A stretch of 64,000 bases of DNA from Macrophomina tecta (lineage: Eukaryota > Ascomycota > Dothideomycetes > Botryosphaeriales > Botryosphaeriaceae), in assembly GCA_024180945.1 (NCBI GenBank), contig JAKSGN010000038.1:2790001-2854000 (forward strand), in the 5' to 3' direction. The translations under genes were made by a program, and so were the position numbers. The notes below the pieces were generated by a model, which saw only the letters and a program-made list of their open reading frames with translations, did not search any database and was not told the origin of the DNA. Of the stretch, positions 45,042 to 56,710 are shown in pieces (the stretch's first letter is position 1; each line of letters starts with the position of its first letter).

Positions 45042-47854
45042 GGGACGTTGGTACGTAATCTGGGCAGGCGTTATTGCTTTCTGTGCTTTTTTTTTTTTTT
45101 TTTTTCTTAAGATGTATCACAGGTCTCGGCACATACAGCGAGTTACCTCATGGAAGTTCCTACTAGATGTGAGACGACTGCCGTAATGGCCTTTGGGTGC
45201 TGTCAATAGATAGTGGTGTTAGTTGTCCATACGTTTGGCATCCTAAATAGATGAACGTTCGTCACTCTGCCAATCACCCGAGCCTCCCAAACTCTTCACA
45301 CCGCTCGCGCTGCCTTTGTCCGTCGTTGGTAGCAGGGGTCATCCTTCGGTCTTTTTCTTGAAATGACACGGCAAAGAAGAAGGAACATGTCGGACGAAAC
45401 AGAATTGTGGGGCGGCTGCAAGGCTGCAGGTTGGAAGTGGGGCTGGAGGCCGTGGCAGCATCCAAGCCACGCAGGAACACCCGCCGTGCTGTTCGTCCAA
45501 CTTTCGTCCCAAGCAAATCTCCCACGGATCATGACGACTTTTTACGTACCACCACAGAGGAGCACGTCTTGCACCCGGAAAACTTTAGCGAAGACGGCGG
45601 TGATTTCCGCCTGACATTCCAGGCCCGCAAGGGCCTGACGCTGGCCGAACACAATTCAGAAATCTTGCTCTTGCTAACTTGATTTACACCTGCAATTACC
45701 AAAGGCGGCTGCGCGTCGGCCCGGCATGCCCTTTTCTCACCGCGCGGTAAACGCAGCGCTTCCACATTTCATCACAGGCAGAACCACGGCGCCATCCGTT
45801 CTCCGCACCCACCCCATGATGAACGTGATTTTCGATGCCCGCAACCGCCGTCCTCGGCCCGATCGACGATCTGGGAGTCCCACCAGCAAATGCCGTCTAA
45901 GACTGGCGGTCCAAACAGGCCGTCGACTCTGCCAGGGCAGAGGACGGGACGCGTACACACACGCTGCTGCATATCTTCCAATCAGAACCACCCGGCGCCC
46001 ACCACGCGCCAGCACTCCGGACCGCGGGTCGTTTTCAGTCGGCATGCTGCGAGGTTGCTCGTTGGCGGCTGCCATGGCGGGAGTAAACGTCATTCTTAAT
46101 TCCTGCGACGTGCCATAGCTGCTCGCTGAACATTGAAGGCATTCTTCTCATCACGGGGCTTGTGGTTTCTATTTTGATATCATGGTGGCGTAGCCCTGGC
46201 GTCCTTTCGTGTATGGCAAGTACTAATTGCATTCTTTTCATCCATCAGCTTTCTCGACCTATACCTCGATTCTCTGCAGCTACTTCGCTGTCCCTCCAGC
46301 CTACTGCAATTTTTCAGTTACACTGGAGCACATGAAACTAAAGGTGCTCTATGAATATCTACATTACATGGGAGCCCAACTGTGGTGGTATCCAAAACTT
46401 TGTACAAGGCTGTACTTTGACCGGCAAGGACGCGTTCATACGCATTCCGCTTGGTTCCACTATCAGCTCATTGCTACCGAATATCGACACGCTTCAGGTA
46501 GAATGACCTCCTGCAGCCCTTCTAAAACGAACTTCTGTACTTTCGATGCCCTACAGCGTACATTTTCAACCAGGACGATCATCATGAAAATCCTAAAACG
46601 AACAGGCAATGCAGGAAACGCCGAGAGCCTGTACCTTTCAGGTGTAACTACCTGGATGGCGGAACAGTTGCGATCCAAAAGGGAAGGAGGGGGGTGAAAG
46701 CTTCAATCAATCTCTCGTGCTTTTTTTCTACTCTCTGGTCCATTTGTATTCAGCTGACCTTCAAGATTGTAAGATGAGGCTGCAGCTTGACGTCATTCCC
46801 AGATCCAAACTCTTGTAACGTGCAGCTTGAAACTTAATCTCCCAGCGTCTACCCAACAAGGGGCAATCCTTGATGATCAGTGAGCCTCATTCCATAATAT
46901 TCAAAGCTTCTGGACCCGTTTCCAGTGCCCTCGCATCAGAAGCCAATGGAAGAGAAAAACCCCTCCCTCCCTCAGTCCATGCCAGAGTATTCAATTTTTT
47001 CCCTGCGTCCTAAGCTACTTGATAATCCAAGCTTTATTTCCAGGGAAGCTTCCGGCCCATAAGCTTAATGCGGCCGAGTTCCACCCTCGTCCACTAGCGA
47101 CCCCACAGACTTTTGTCCGTTCGGGCGGGTGAAAGAACTGAGAATACGGAATGGTATGATGGATCTGGAAGGGCACCGTATAGCTGATCACTCACATTTC
47201 TTATTTCTACCACCGCTCACGCTATCCAACCAGAAATGCACACCTCTGAAGCCTCAATATTCGACTTTTGCACCGCCGTTTCAAGACAGGTGAGATGAGG
47301 AGCTTGCCCGCGTCCTTTGTTTTTCTCCCGGTGGTATGATAAGGAGCTAGATAGGCTTTTGTGGCGTTAGGGGACCACGTGGGGGCCGGAGTTATATTCT
47401 TTTTTTTTTTTTTGGTCTAGATTCCTTTTTCGCACTTGGCTCTCTTTCTCAAATCCTTGGAGACGGATGGTAAGCAACTGGTGAAAAAGAAGTATGTGCC
47501 GAGATCCTTGGTGAGATCAACTCTTGACTCACTAACCCTGTGGCAACGGTGGAAGGATGTATCCTGTAAGCTGCAGGCTTGGCCGCAATTGAAGCAAATC
47601 TCAACGCCAAGCCTGTCCGGACTTCGAATAGTCATCCGGATGCGTATGCTCGTTTTTCTGCCAAACATGTACGTCAGATCGAATGCTTCCGCTGCTCACT
47701 CCGTTCAGCGAATCTTCAGCATCAGTGACGATCCGTTTTTCCTATCCAAGTCCAGGCCAAACCCCAAAATACCAACCTGCAAGGCCCCAATTTCCTCCTT
47801 TCCCTGCAGCATCTTACCACCGCGAAACCAGCCAACTCACCAACAACCCCCCCC
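45042..47854. other. 2.8 kb spacer
   Basis: 3' region of the fusion gene with T19 at 45087-45105, then about 2.5 kb without a supported gene, with T14 at 47400-47413. ORFs up to 156 codons (for example 46227-46697) have no motif, no splice partner and an amino-acid mix typical of non-coding DNA. Confidence 0.4.
45087..45105. repeat. T19 homopolymer
   Basis: Nineteen T residues 46 bp after the stop codon of the GH16-like/acyltransferase fusion gene, within its probable 3' untranslated region. Confidence 0.85.
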
Positions 47855-47996
47855 CTAATACCTTTCGAAGAACTCAATATCCTCTGCCACCTCCATCGCA
47901 GCCTCCACGATTTTCATCTCTGCACCCAACCTCGCCACCTCCGCCTCCGCACCTTCACACAACCTCACCAATGCCTCCACAATCTCCTCCGCCACC
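47855..47996 (-). other. Coding-like extension beyond the annotated stop of the next gene
   Basis: After the TGA at 47997-47999 a neighbouring frame stays open for about 45 codons to TAG at 47855-47857. It reads as a charged helix (VVEVAEEIVEALVRLCEGAE) of the same character as the preceding C-terminus and ends in EDIEFFERY. One extra base near a GGGG run at about 48003-48006, or a 43-nt intron of poor quality, would join it to the gene. Confidence 0.45.
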
Positions 47997-50324
47997 TCAA
48001 CCACGCCCCTCTCCGCCGCCAAACGTGTCCGCGAACACGCGCTCCACCGCCGCTAAAAACGCCCTCCCCCTCTTCAGCGCTGCCCCCTCATCATCCCTTC
48101 CCATCAACTCCTCCGCCGCCTCCCTCACCGCAGCCCTGCCCTTCGCCGCATTCCGCGCCCAGTCGGCATGGTGCGCGACTCGCTCCCGTGCCGTCTGCAG
48201 CCTCTCGCGCGCGCTCTCTAGCCTCAGCGCGGCGCCAGCGTGCTGCGCGACCAGCGTGGCGAGCGAGGGAGAAGATGCGTCATCCTCGCCTGCGTTCTCC
48301 TGGCCCTCGCACCTCTCCAAGGCCGCCTGTTGCTCCTCCAACTCCGCACGGATGTCTGCGTGGATTTGGCGCAGCTTTGACAGCATCTCGCGCGAGGTGT
48401 CGCGCGTGGCGGCTTCGCGGACGAGTAGCTGTCGCATCTGCGCCGAGACGTCGGAGCGCTCGAGTTGGCGGGCGCGCTTTGCTGACGGGGACGGGGACGG
48501 CAACGGGGACAGGGATGTCGTGCCTATGTCGCTGGGCGTGGGGCTGTCGGTGAAGTGGCGTTTGCGAGGAATAAGGACGCCTGGGCAGGTTTGGGCCGCG
48601 AGGAGGCGTTGCTTGTTGGTGCTTATGGGTGGTGTCGGCACTGCGCTGGGTGGAAAGCTTCGTGAGGCGGCCTCCATGTGGTCGGGGATTTTGGGCGAGA
48701 GCAAGGAGTCCCGGACGTGAATGGGTCTAGCGGTACTACCTGGGAGGCTTTGGGCCAGCTGTGACGTGTAGTGACGGGGATCAGCGGTACCATCGATCTT
48801 GTTGGCGGCGGCGGTGGCGGCGGTGATGGTGGGTTTGTTTGTGATTTCGAGGTGAGACATATTCGCGGCAATATTGGAGGCGTTGGGTTTGTCAGAGGTC
48901 TCGATGAGACAGGCTATCACTGTTGTAGGAGGGCGTGGATGAGGCAGCTGGACGTTGTTGGTGTGGTTGTCCTTGTAGTCTTCGGGCTTCTCATTGTTCT
49001 GGCGAGTGATCGTGCCGTCGATTTTGCCATTGCGCTTTTCATTGCTTTGGCGGGCGCCGTCTTCGTCGTCTCTGTTGGATTCCTTGAGCCTGTTCTTATA
49101 GCTACCGGTGCGCCAATCCTCGGCGTGAGCATTGTGTTGATCACCGTGGTCGTCGTCGGGCTGAGGGCTCTGATGGTTATCGCGGCGATCACCCGTGCCA
49201 TCGACACTGCGTTCTTCCTCATCCTCGTTTGCAGCCTTGGTAGGAGAAGGGTCCGCTCCACCTGCGGTAGGTGAATGCATGGCGAGATCCCGAAGGTCAA
49301 TGTTTGGTAGAGGCGTAGAGGAGGTATTTGAGTCGGTCGAGCATGAGGAAGAAATTGGATTGGGTGAGGTCGTCACGTTACCCTCTTCACCACGGGCAAG
49401 GGCACGTGGGTGCACGGGTGTCCAGCCAGAAGACCTCGTGACGGGCTTGCCATTGTGTCCGAACGTGGAGGCAACGGAAGCTTCTCGTTCCTGTGATCGC
49501 GGTTTGGCGGTGAGAGTGTGTCCATCGGAAGTTTGTACGGTCAATTTGTTGCCCATAGTGTCCTGGCTGCCGCTAACGCTGCCGTACTCTCTATCGCCTT
49601 CGTCAGGTTGGAGAGGATACGAGAATTTCCCGTGTACCGCCTGGAGACCGTTCTCTGTAATAGAGTGGAGAGAGCGGTAGTAGAATTTGCAGGTGGCCCA
49701 AGGCTGCAGGCCTGGCCTGCTCTTCCCGTCTCGAAAGTGATTCTTTCGCAGTGTCGACTGTTGGTTAGCCGGCAAAACCTTCTGCTCGACGAAACCAATG
49801 GTATGGGTTGGAGCAATATCCGAGTGGACTGAAGGCCCTCCGCTCATCCAAGCGTCGGTTGCACCGCAGAACGCGGAGGCGGCGGCGGCGAGATCGTGCG
49901 TTCCTGCATAGTCATTGTTCGCAAGAGCAAGGCGCAGCTCAATCGTGCCGACCCTTCCTGCTGTGGTTTTAAGAAGCGTCCTCGCCCCAAGTTCTTTCAT
50001 CACCATCTTGTAGCTGGTGATATTGCTTTGCTCGTTCAAGCAATATGCGGTTAAGAACTTTTCCGTACGAGATCCACGCCTGGCTCCATTCGACTTCACT
50101 GCTCTGGAACAGCGCAGAAACCCGTCAATGAGGACATCAATATGGCCAATCTTGAAATTTCCACCGATGTGGGCTACTATGGTGAGCTCATCACTGCCCG
50201 CTTCAACCGGAAGCCAGCAGCAGAGGTTGCCATCCTCGTCAAAGTGAGGGCTATATTCGTCGTAGGCGTCTTTGCCGTGGAAGACTACCACCTCGAGCTC
50301 GTTGGTATCTTTGTGGCACTTCAT
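47997..50324 (-). CDS. Long uncharacterised protein, possible DUF7918 N-terminal domain
   Basis: One exon of 775 codons from the ATG at 50324. The first 200 residues look like a beta-rich fungal domain: ELEVVVFHGKDAYDEYSP, CCWLPVEAGSDELTIVAHIG and HIDVLIDGFLRCSRAVKSNG fit the general pattern of DUF7918, though I cannot confirm it. Residues about 300-620 are Ser/Thr/Asn/Asp-rich and disordered. The C-terminus is a helical coiled coil (ALRLESARERLQTARERVAH, then ERVFADTFGGGEGRG). The frame is open upstream to 50648, but that part is encoded by a trinucleotide repeat and would give a poly-Ser run, so I take it as leader. A likely frameshift near 48005 may cut off the last 45 or so residues. Confidence 0.72.
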   Translation of the reverse strand: MKCHKDTNELEVVVFHGKDAYDEYSPHFDEDGNLCCWLPVEAGSDELTIVAHIGGNFKIGHIDVLIDGFLRCSRAVKSNGARRGSRTEKFLTAYCLNEQSNITSYKMVMKELGARTLLKTTAGRVGTIELRLALANNDYAGTHDLAAAASAFCGATDAWMSGGPSVHSDIAPTHTIGFVEQKVLPANQQSTLRKNHFRDGKSRPGLQPWATCKFYYRSLHSITENGLQAVHGKFSYPLQPDEGDREYGSVSGSQDTMGNKLTVQTSDGHTLTAKPRSQEREASVASTFGHNGKPVTRSSGWTPVHPRALARGEEGNVTTSPNPISSSCSTDSNTSSTPLPNIDLRDLAMHSPTAGGADPSPTKAANEDEEERSVDGTGDRRDNHQSPQPDDDHGDQHNAHAEDWRTGSYKNRLKESNRDDEDGARQSNEKRNGKIDGTITRQNNEKPEDYKDNHTNNVQLPHPRPPTTVIACLIETSDKPNASNIAANMSHLEITNKPTITAATAAANKIDGTADPRHYTSQLAQSLPGSTARPIHVRDSLLSPKIPDHMEAASRSFPPSAVPTPPISTNKQRLLAAQTCPGVLIPRKRHFTDSPTPSDIGTTSLSPLPSPSPSAKRARQLERSDVSAQMRQLLVREAATRDTSREMLSKLRQIHADIRAELEEQQAALERCEGQENAGEDDASSPSLATLVAQHAGAALRLESARERLQTARERVAHHADWARNAAKGRAAVREAAEELMGRDDEGAALKRGRAFLAAVERVFADTFGGGEGRG

Positions 50325-50424
50325 GACATTCGAAGCCGCCAGCGGGGCGGAAAAGTTGATAAAGTAAAAGACGAGGAGACACGGAGGACGATAAGAAAGT
50401 AGATGAAAATAATGAAGGGGAGAA

Positions 50425-50457
<33 letters not shown>

Positions 50458-51240
50458 GAGGAGGAGGAGGAGAAGAAGAAGAGAGGACGAATGTAAAGAA
50501 GCGGTCTTCTCAGCAAGTGGCCGAAGACCCTGCATATCCTCTGCCATATGTGGTAGGCACGAGGACGTACAGGTTGCCTATCGACATCTTTGAGGAACAA
50601 AAGTGAAGAGTGTTGAAGCAGCCGTCGGACGTGAATGTCGTCAACCACCGGGCTTATTTGAACTCAACAAATCCCTCAGCTTTGATAAAAGTGTAACCAT
50701 CCCACAGCTGGTATAATAATACCGTGAATAGATGAAACGGCTCGAATGTAAGCTTCATAAAAAGAAGAAGAAAGGGAAGAAAGAATTGAGATACAGACGT
50801 TCCATGAAAATAACGCGAGAAGCAATTTCATAACTAGCATATCAAAATAAGAACAGACTTCGAAATTTGAAATACTGGGGAATGTCTTGCGCCACAGCTG
50901 GGTATATTGGCTTCAAGACTCAAAATATTTTAACGTAAGGAATAAAACAAAGCATCCCTATGAGCTTGCAGAAGAAACATCTCTGGATCGTCTCAACAGC
51001 TGTCCCGAGCATATCGAGACGACGAACGCAACCGCCGTCAGTCACTTCCGTTGGCGTGGATGTCCGATTCAGCATCTCAGGAGGATAACGCCGCAAGGCT
51101 CTTTTCCATGCCTTAGCCACCGCGCTCGCCCTGTCTTTCGACGTGGTCTTCCCTACAAAAGAGCGCAGCTTCGGTCGAACGGACTACGCAGTGGACACCC
51201 AAGGCCTTAATTACCTCCAAAGGCACCTGTCTCCCAATCC
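50325..51240. other. Leader and spacer before Mtr2
   Basis: Leader of the DUF7918-like gene including the trinucleotide tract, then about 0.6 kb of AT-rich sequence and the 3' region of the Mtr2 gene. No gene-like reading is seen. Confidence 0.4.
50425..50482. repeat. GAC/GAG/GAA trinucleotide tract
   Basis: About ten GAC units run into about six GAG and then several GAA units. It lies about 100 bp upstream of the preferred start codon of the DUF7918-like gene, in its leader. If translation began farther upstream the tract would encode a serine run. Confidence 0.9.
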
Positions 51241-51888
51241 TCACACCACATACCGAAAGTTCTGATTCTGCACCACCCATCTCCTACCGCCATCCTTGCG
51301 GCTCCACTCCTTATTCGGCACGAGCACGAACGTCTCGCTGAACCCCTTCTGCGGGCCCTCCTTCTTTTCTTTTAGCCGCACGAACCCGTTCACCAGCACC
51401 AGCACCGACCCGACCAACTCCTCGGCCTCCTTCTTCTTCGCCACAGGTGTACCTTTCTTCCCGCCATCCGCTCCATCCACCATCGCATCCTCCACATCGT
51501 CCACCCTCGGCGCCGGCGGCACAGGATTCAAGACCTGCGCGTCCAAGCTCTGCACCTCGAAGTACGAGTACTCGGGCATCAACTCGACGAAGGCCTCCTG
51601 GAACTGCGCGCCCGATTCGTATAGGTTGCCGTTCCACGCAATCGCCGGCACCGTTTTGCCGTCGGCCGTGGCTTCGTGCAGCACGTAAAAGGATGAGAGC
51701 GTGTGGCGGGCGGCTTGCAGCGCCGTGTAGTAGGCGTCGGCAAAGGCTTCGGAGACTGAGAGAGGAAGAGAGGTGCAGAGGTCAGTATTGGGCGCGGCCG
51801 TCGAGATGTGGAAGAAAGGAGGGGATGCGAAGCACGTACCTTCGGCCGCGACTTTCGTTTGGACGTCCAGCGGGAGGACGGTCGCCAT
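51241..51888 (-). CDS. MTR2: mRNA export factor Mtr2 (NTF2-like)
   Basis: Partner of Mex67 in nuclear mRNA export, with an NTF2-like fold equivalent to animal p15/NXT1. Exons 51888-51840 and 51755-51241 give 187 residues, typical for Mtr2. After splicing the N-terminus reads TKVAAEVSEAFADAYYTALQ. The fold continues with TLSSFYVLHEATADGKTVPA, IAWNGNLYESGAQFQEAFVE and LMPEYSYFEVQSLDAQVLNP. An insertion rich in Asp and Lys (about 105-130) is characteristic of fungal Mtr2. The end strands are GSVLVLVNGFVRLKEKKEGP, FSETFVLVPNK and WVVQNQNFRYVV. Confidence 0.88.
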   Translation of the reverse strand: MATVLPLDVQTKVAAEGTCFASPPFFHISTAAPNTDLCTSLPLSVSEAFADAYYTALQAARHTLSSFYVLHEATADGKTVPAIAWNGNLYESGAQFQEAFVELMPEYSYFEVQSLDAQVLNPVPPAPRVDDVEDAMVDGADGGKKGTPVAKKKEAEELVGSVLVLVNGFVRLKEKKEGPQKGFSETFVLVPNKEWSRKDGGRRWVVQNQNFRYVV

Positions 51889-52529
51889 TGCGGATGGTTG
51901 AGGATGAGAAGAGGTTCGATGCGACACCACGCTTCTGTGGCTGTTGAGGAGAGTGGCGGAGTGTGTTCGTCACTGAGGTACCAGGCTAAGCAAATATTGC
52001 CATGGGGCTCTGGTCTGTGTGGTATAGGAATGTGGATTGCGCGCGATTGAAGTGGAAAGCGGAGAGTTCAGGACAAAGACAGAGCAGTGGAAGAAGTTCC
52101 GTGACACGGTTGCCAAGAGCTGCAGGGATCGGCTGGCGCAAGGATCAGCGGACCCTGGGCCGATGACCTCATTGCCGTTAAGAGAAATATCTTGTCCGCA
52201 ACGCGAGATCTCACCGCAAACCCTGATTGGACGTGCTTCGACATCCCAGCATTCAAATTCGTCTAGGAAAATAACTAATAGAATCATCGAACTATCCGCC
52301 AATGACATATGCGCTGCATGGTGACTCGTATTAACCATATAAATCCACGCTCTGCTGCTAGGAGCTCGTAACTTTGCCTCCAGAACTGGGGTATCAAAGG
52401 AGCGTAAACCAAAGACAGCAACCATGCCTTTGATCAACGTTGAAATCGTGAAGAATCATGCAAACCACTATCCGTAGATAAAAAGAGGAAACTCAGCCGC
52501 GCAGACCTGCGGGTATCAGTCCGGCGCGT
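51889..52529. other. Spacer between Mtr2 and the C2-domain gene
   Basis: About 0.64 kb. A 155-codon minus-strand ORF at 51970-52437 overlaps the Mtr2 promoter side but has no motif or splice partner. I see no gene. Confidence 0.4.
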
Positions 52530-54513
52530 TCACAAGGAGGCACCGGCCTCGGCCGCCTCGACGGGATCTTTGTGCCCCTTGTGCCCATTTTCACCATTAC
52601 CAGGCCGGTGTACCAAATTCTTCAAGTGCTCCGCCTTTGCCTGCTGTTCGGCGCGCGCCTGATGCCCAAAGGCATGAAGCACGTGGTCATCCCTAGTGCG
52701 GGCATGATGGTTCTGGACTGCATTTTCCAGCTCATCCTCATCCGAACTGCTGAGGCTGCTGCTGTCCTCGTCGCTATCGCTGAGCTGGTGGTAGACAACC
52801 TGGCCCCCCTCACGGGCCTTGCGGTCGCGCTGCTCCTGCTTCATACGGGCCATCTTCTCGGCGTCCGCCTGGCAATCCAGAGTAACAACTTTGATGCCGG
52901 GCAACCTGGATTCCATAAACTCCTTTAACTTCGGAAGGAGTTTAGCGTTTGGCCGATAGGTCCCTGAGTCATTGTCTATGACCAGCTCATAGTACGAGGG
53001 GTCCTTCGGGGGTTCATCGTTCGGCGGCCCACCAGGAATGTCGTTCGGGGGGTGAGTGGGGTTGTCCTCGCTTTTCTCTCTGCGGTGGAAGAAGTGATGG
53101 CGGTGATGGCCCTCCTCACCATCAGCGTGTCCATGCTCTGCCGGCTCATTTGGTTCATCAGAAGAACCGTGGTGCGGGTACTTCAGGCGACGAACGAAAA
53201 ACTCGCCGCTGTACGCAATGTAAACTGACACATCACTGTGCATGGTATGCTTGCTAAGCATGTCAATGCCGAACTCCTTGCCGGTCTCTGTGAATCGCCA
53301 TAGAGCATCTGTTGACCTTGTGAGTATTTTGTCGCGTGCATAGAATGTGGTCAAGACTTACCAAGCGTAAGGACGTAAGTGAAGATTCGGCCGCCATGGT
53401 CGTAGTGGACAAGGTCAAGGAATTTCATCGTCTGTTCGACGCAGGGCTCATCGAACTTGCCCCATTGCGTGCTCTTGTCGTAGTTATACACTCTTGCGTG
53501 CTGATGGTGCAGCGCTTTGGACAGGAGGAATCCCCGCACACCAGTAGCCGTGTACATGGATTTCACGAAAGGCTTGAATTCGACGTACCGATGGTAGAGC
53601 TCAGGAGGAGTGGGGCCCCGAAGCTGGATCTCGTTTGCTTGGAAGCTAATGTAGAATGAGCAGAGGCGCCGGAAAGGGCAGAAAATGGCATGACGTACTT
53701 GTATCTCCGGATCCGGTTTCCATGTCTGTCGTAGCGGACTGGGTCGTTGGGGTCCTCGTCGTCACCGTCGTCGACACGGTTTACCATGCGGCCCAGCAAT
53801 GGCGAATTGTGCTTGGTCCAAAACAGGGGAGCGAGGGTATAGGTCCTGCCGCCTTCGTTGTACGGGTCTTGGGTTCTACCTAACAATTCGATGCTGACGA
53901 CGATTTCGGCGGTCATATGCTCTGCCTTGTTCAACACAACGGCAGCAGCACGGAGGGCATAGGCTCGCTTACTGGCCAGACGCTTCCTCAGCTTGAAGGA
54001 TTGCTCGTGGATGCCCTCCCAGCCCTCGGAGAGCTGCGGGACGGTGATATGGACGTTGCCGAGGCGGTCATCGTGATCGGCGGGGTCCTCGTCGTACACG
54101 CGGGCCTTGAGCTTGAAGCCGGAGGCGGGGACGTTTGCGACAACCCACTCCCAGTTCCACTCGGGCTCGGTGGTGCGGTGGGTAGTCGGCGAGCGCATGC
54201 GCAAGAGCGGGTCTTCCTTGTGACGCGGGGGCAGGGCGGTGTTCAACTGAGCGAGGACGAAAGGGTCGGAGGACATGGTGTTGAGGTCGGCAATGGGCAA
54301 GTGGGTCGCGCGGTGGAAGGTGAACTTGAGGGTGTAGCCTGGAGTCGCATGGGGAATGGGGGTGTCGCTGAAGCCGCCGGCGGGCTGGGGATCCTCATGG
54401 GCGCCAGCATCGTCCTGAACGACATTATCATGGCCCGAGGGAGCGTCGGCGGCGCCGTTGTGCTCCAGCGCATCCGGGCCGTGGCCGAACTTGTCGAGGA
54501 CGTGGACCGTCAT
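52530..54513 (-). CDS. C2-domain protein with His/Glu-rich C-terminal half
   Basis: Uncharacterised fungal protein with one visible C2 domain, a fold that binds membranes or Ca2+. Exons 54513-53699, 53645-53362 and 53308-52530 give 625 residues. The C2 domain (about 55-200) shows YTLKFTFHRATHLPIADLNT, SSDPFVLAQL, TEPEWNWEWVV and ARVYDEDPADHDDRLGNVHI, with Asp residues at the usual loop positions. The next part contains YHRYVEFKPFVKSMYTATGV and LLSKALHHQHARVYNYDKST, possibly a second conserved domain. The C-terminal 270 residues are His/Glu/Ser-rich and disordered, apart from a helix around RLPGIKVVTLDCQADAEKMA. Similar proteins occur across filamentous fungi; I know of no established role. 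Confidence 0.85.
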
Positions 54514-56569
54514 GGACGCGGGGCTTATCGGTTGCGTAAGCCAAGCGGCGCGATAAGGATGGAAGCGCGAAGCAAAAGAGCAGAGGGAAAGAGGCTGGGG
54601 CGTTGGTGTCGAGAAAGCGCGGTGGAGGGGGGGCAGCAGTGATTAAATTTAACAGGCGCAATCAAAGGCGCTCGCGCTGGCGGACTGGGCTGAGCGCGCT
54701 GGGCCCGGGCTCTCGAGGGCAGGCTGCGCCGCTGCTGCGGGGAGTCAGGGAGCCAGGACTGCCGCTGCCCTACTGGCCGCCAAGCACGTCAAGCCTCGAT
54801 CGGCAAGAGCTAAGCCTTTGTCTAGCGCCCAATTGGGCGCAGGGTGTGTCTTCTTCTGCTGCGCCCGCGCTGCTCTGCGCGCGCTGCCCTTGGGCGCGCG
54901 CCGCGACTTCCTTTCGTCGCGGACTGCTCTCGAGGCGACAGATAGACCCTGGGAGGGGGTTTGACCGGCGCCAAGCACCAGTGGCACTTCTTGCCTTGGT
55001 TTGGCAGTGTTCGCCCAGTCATTCGGACCGCAGGCTCTCCCGTTTGTTCCGTGCGTGCCGGCCTCCCGGTCTCCGCCGTCCGCTCCGCTCACAGCACCCA
55101 TCTTGCGGTCGCCGCGGGTGCCGTAGTGCACCCGCATGCTGCCCACGAGCCACGCGCAGAGTGGCTGGCTGCAGCGGAATGCGTTCGGCACGGACAGCTA
55201 CTGCGCCTCTCTGCTCCAGCCGCGCCCCCGCCACGCTGGAGACGTGTACGCCCACCGCCTGCCGACTACCCGTCGACGCCCTTCCGCCCGCGCCGTCCCA
55301 ACGACCTCCAATCCGCCGCGTCTAACGGCCGTTGCAGCAGCCCGCTTTCTCTCGCCCTGACGTCGCATGCTTCTTTTTGCCCTTGGCAAAGCTTAGCCTG
55401 CTTAGTCAGCCCGAAACGCAGCGCTGTCACTCCTCCTGGATGCGACCCTGAGCGCCCGTGGTCGAACGGAGCCTAACTATGAGGTAATGCGCCACGAGAC
55501 CCTGGCCCCTTCACCTGTCACCTGCATCTTTCGTGCTCATTTTGCAAGCCGTCATCTTGTCGGGCCAGTAAGGCTCTTGACAGATGAGAAATCTTGCCAA
55601 TCTTTCCAGATGTTTTCCGCCTAAATCATTGGCAATCTCTGCGGGAGGAAGAATTCGATGACGTCTTAGCATCAACCTGCCCTCACCCTTAGAATAGCAC
55701 CCATCTCACAAGTCAGTCGCGTATGAGATGCTTCCCCTGGCATTAACCTTGCCCTCTAAGCGATAGGGTTGGAGAGAGAGTTCGCACACCGCAAACCGAT
55801 GGCCCCTGCGTATGAGCAAAATGCACTCCGCCTCTTTGCCGCCCCACTATCACATGCTTCTTGTTTTGTTCCTGCCGCAACCAGTATAGTGACCCTGCAA
55901 TCAATATGATGATGCCAGAGCTAACACGAATCGTGCACATGTTATGAGGATGCCTTGCCCTACCTCCTCCCAAGCACTGCCATGAATCAAATTACGCTTA
56001 GTGGTGTCTAAGACACGCATGGGGTTCCAGCACTTGACTGACTTAGACACTCAAAAACGTCCTAACATACTCCTGCCCGGACACGAGGACGGATGAGTTC
56101 GGCCACAACTTAAATATGCTCTGATCGTCTCCTCGCCGGGGTACCAACGAGCCATGCAGATACCCACCAAAAAAAGGAAGAGGAGCAACTTCAACGATTA
56201 AGAACCGATATAATCCTTCACTAACACCACAGCAACTCAGCTAGACGAACAGCTTTCAGCCTCCTCCCTCAAACACCCACCTAAAGCATAGCACACCCGT
56301 CTGTCTACAGCACACTGATGTCTTGGACCAAAGCTCAAGAAAGTCGACCATGTCAAGTACTGATCCAGAGCCACCTTCCCGTACCACTCAGGCCCCGCCT
56401 CAAGAAATCGCCGCTTCCTCCAGCACACACCCGAGCAGCAGCAACAGCACCACCCACATCAAACACAGGCCCACGCCAGGGAGGGAAGCGATCGGCCTGT
56501 ACACCATTTCTTCCCAACATCCTCCACACCAAGTCCCCCCTCTCCAGCCACTGCCCAGCAGATCCAAAT

Positions 56570-56590
56570 AAAAAAAAAAAAAAAAAAAAA
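56570..56590. repeat. A21 homopolymer
   Basis: Twenty-one consecutive A residues in the spacer between the C2-domain gene and the DAL5-like transporter. Confidence 0.85.
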
Positions 56591-56691
56591 CCAAGAAAGC
56601 TTAGCACACCCCGCCAGCCACACTTCCCACGCGTCCAGGCGCCCCAGCCGCGCCGAAACCAAGCCTGCCCACCCACGGTACCGCCAGCCTA

Positions 56692-56710
56692 TCCGTCCGT
56701 CCGTCCGTCC
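56692..56710. repeat. CCGT tetranucleotide array
   Basis: Nearly five tandem CCGT units in the spacer upstream of the DAL5-like gene's 3' side. Confidence 0.85.

Noticed and set aside
46227..46697. 156-codon plus-strand ORF in the 45-48 kb spacer
   Set aside because: Amino-acid mix is typical of non-coding DNA; no motif or conserved-looking block.
51970..52437. 155-codon minus-strand ORF
   Set aside because: No domain or hydrophobic pattern, and it lies in the spacer upstream of the Mtr2 gene.
54603..55476. 240-codon ORF in the GC-rich promoter region of the C2-domain gene
   Set aside because: Low-complexity composition without domain signals, and overlapped by similar chance ORFs in other frames.
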